5,673 bases of DNA from Propionibacteriaceae bacterium. Lineage in GTDB: Bacteria > Actinomycetota > Actinomycetes > Propionibacteriales > Propionibacteriaceae. Made by a program: the position numbers and the translations under genes. Where the stretch lies: assembly GCA_031272685.1 (NCBI GenBank), contig JAISTI010000150.1, positions 1 to 5,673 of the forward strand. Direction: 5' to 3'. Below, in pieces: positions 4,581-5,673 of this stretch; position 1 is the stretch's first letter; every line of letters begins with the position of its first letter. The notes under the pieces were generated by a model that saw only the letters and a list, made by a program, of their open reading frames with translations, ran no database searches and was not told where the DNA came from.

Positions 4581-5673
4581 ATGGCGAAAAGCAAGCTCCT
4601 AAGCTGCGTGGAATGCGGCTGGACGACCGCGAAATGGGTGGGGCGCTGCGGCGGCTGCGGCGGGTGGTCCACCGTTTCGGAAGCCGCGCCGGCGATTGGC
4701 GGCCAGGCGGTGGCCCCGGCGAGCCGCGCGCTGCCGATTCTGGAAATAGACGCCTCGGCCGCCGACGGGGTGCCCACCGGCATCGCGGAATTCGACCGCG
4801 TGCTCGGCGCGGGGCTCACCCCCGGCGGGGTGGTGCTGCTGGCCGGAGAGCCCGGCGTCGGCAAGACCACCCTGCTGCTGCAAGTGGCCGCCGGCTGGGC
4901 CCGGCAAGGGCGCAAGGCCCTGTACATTACCGCCGAAGAATCGGCCGCCCAGGTGAAGGCGCGGGCCGAGCGGGTCGGCGCGGCCTGCGAGGGGCTTTAT
5001 CTGGCGTGCGAATCTGATCTCGCGGTGGTGCTCGGCCACGTCGAGCAATTGCGCCCCGAGCTGCTGGTGCTCGATTCCGTGCAGACGGTGGCCGTCCCAG
5101 AAGGCGAGGGTGTGCCCGGCGGCGTCACCCAAATCAAAGAGGTGGCGGTGGCCCTGGGGCGGGTAGCCAGGCAATACGGAATGCCGGTGCTGCTGGTGGG
5201 CCACGTCACGAAAGAGGGGGCGGTGGCCGGGCCGCGCACCCTGGAGCATTTGGTAGACGTGGTGCTCAGCTTCGAAGGCGACGCCTCCGGCCTGCGGGTG
5301 GTGCGCGCCAGCAAGAACCGCTTCGGCCCGGCCGACGAGATCGGCTGCTTCCAGATGGCGCAGGCAGGGCTGCTGGAGGTTCCCGATCCCACCGGCCTGT
5401 TCGTCTCGCAATCCGCCCAGCCCGCGCCGGGAAGCTGCCTCACCGTCACCCAAGAGGGGCGGCGCTCGCTGCTGGTGGAGATGCAGGCCCTGGTGGGGGT
5501 GGCCCGCACCCCCGGCCCGCGCCGGGTCTGCCACGGGGTCGATCTCAACCGGGTGCTGCTCATATTGGCGGTGCTGATGCGCCGGGCCAAGCTGCGGCTG
5601 GCCGAGCGGGAGGTCTACGTCTCCACGGTGCGCGGGGCCAGAGTGGGCGATCCGGCGGCCGATCTCGCCATCG
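4581..5673 (+). CDS. radA: DNA repair protein RadA (Sms), 3'-truncated by the window edge
   Basis: RadA is a RecA-like, hexameric ATPase that helps process recombination intermediates by driving branch migration and DNA unwinding with RecA. The 364 codons seen cover about four fifths of the usual length of around 450-460. In order: a zinc finger CVEC (Cys9, Cys12) and CGGC (Cys23, Cys26); the ATPase core with Walker A GEPGVGKTT (89-97, Lys95) and Walker B LLVLDS (161-166, Asp165); the RadA-specific KNRFG motif (245-249); and the start of the Lon-protease-like C-terminal domain (about 280 onward, with QEGRRSLLVEMQALVG, GVDLNRVL and DPAADLAI). The frame is open to the last base. The ATG at 4581 is chosen because the zinc finger follows at once and the damage-type promoter ends 7 nt before it; no Shine-Dalgarno site is present. 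In many actinobacteria disA follows radA, but that would lie outside the window. Confidence 0.97.
   Translation, partial: MAKSKLLSCVECGWTTAKWVGRCGGCGGWSTVSEAAPAIGGQAVAPASRALPILEIDASAADGVPTGIAEFDRVLGAGLTPGGVVLLAGEPGVGKTTLLLQVAAGWARQGRKALYITAEESAAQVKARAERVGAACEGLYLACESDLAVVLGHVEQLRPELLVLDSVQTVAVPEGEGVPGGVTQIKEVAVALGRVARQYGMPVLLVGHVTKEGAVAGPRTLEHLVDVVLSFEGDASGLRVVRASKNRFGPADEIGCFQMAQAGLLEVPDPTGLFVSQSAQPAPGSCLTVTQEGRRSLLVEMQALVGVARTPGPRRVCHGVDLNRVLLILAVLMRRAKLRLAEREVYVSTVRGARVGDPAADLAI

Noticed and set aside
4599..5534. 311-residue minus-strand frame antisense to radA
   Set aside because: The plus-strand frame encodes unmistakable RadA motifs; the antisense frame is His/Gly/Ala-rich with no domain.
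1..5673. A defence island, toxin-antitoxin pair or mobile element around the CPBP (Abi-like) protein
   Set aside because: The neighbours are housekeeping genes, there are no transposase, integrase or attachment-like repeats, and CPBP proteins are common outside immunity contexts.

Overview
The window is chromosomal-looking, high-GC DNA, best read as a housekeeping region of an actinobacterium. The evidence is an EF-G2-type (FusA2-like) EF-G paralogue, a type I CoaA close to the actinobacterial form, a CPBP protease with the EEVVV-type motif, start codons preceded directly by TANNNT hexamers (a leaderless layout common in Actinobacteria), and a PafBC/RecA-NDp-type promoter in front of radA. 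The genus cannot be fixed from these data. I see no tRNA, rRNA, CRISPR array, insertion sequence, integrase or other mobile element.

Layout: (1) 1-1308 (+), the 3' part of an EF-G-like gene, open at the left edge. (2) 1315-2271 (-), coaA, pantothenate kinase, converging on the first gene with a 6-bp gap. (3) 2272-2372, a 101-bp divergent intergenic region with promoter-like hexamers and inverted repeats. (4) 2373-2972 (+), a small membrane-anchored protein with an extracytoplasmic, four-cysteine beta-sandwich-like domain. (5) 2978-3853 (-), a CPBP/CAAX-type intramembrane protease starting at TTG behind a strong Shine-Dalgarno site, converging on gene 4 with a 5-bp gap. (6) 3854-3909, a 56-bp divergent region in which the two -10 elements appear to overlap. 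(7) 3910-4545 (+), a glyoxalase-like VOC protein. (8) 4581-5673 (+), radA (sms), cut by the right edge after 364 codons. No gene-free stretch exceeds about 100 bp.

The genes do not form one pathway: they cover translation-factor-like function, CoA synthesis, envelope or membrane functions, a metal-dependent VOC enzyme and DNA repair. They alternate in strand, so most are probably single-gene transcription units. The most informative signals are regulatory. radA is preceded by TTGTCA, 11 nt, TAGCGT, which has the spacing of the mycobacterial RecA-independent DNA-damage promoter, and the ATG lies 7 nt after the -10. Four of the five gene starts visible here share a TANNNT-like hexamer, a short G-rich stretch and ATG, which suggests leaderless transcription. 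Only the CPBP gene has a classical strong ribosome binding site.

I did not find a convincing novel multi-gene system. The best leads are the radA damage promoter, the shared leaderless start element, and the uncharacterised membrane-anchored protein at 2373-2972.
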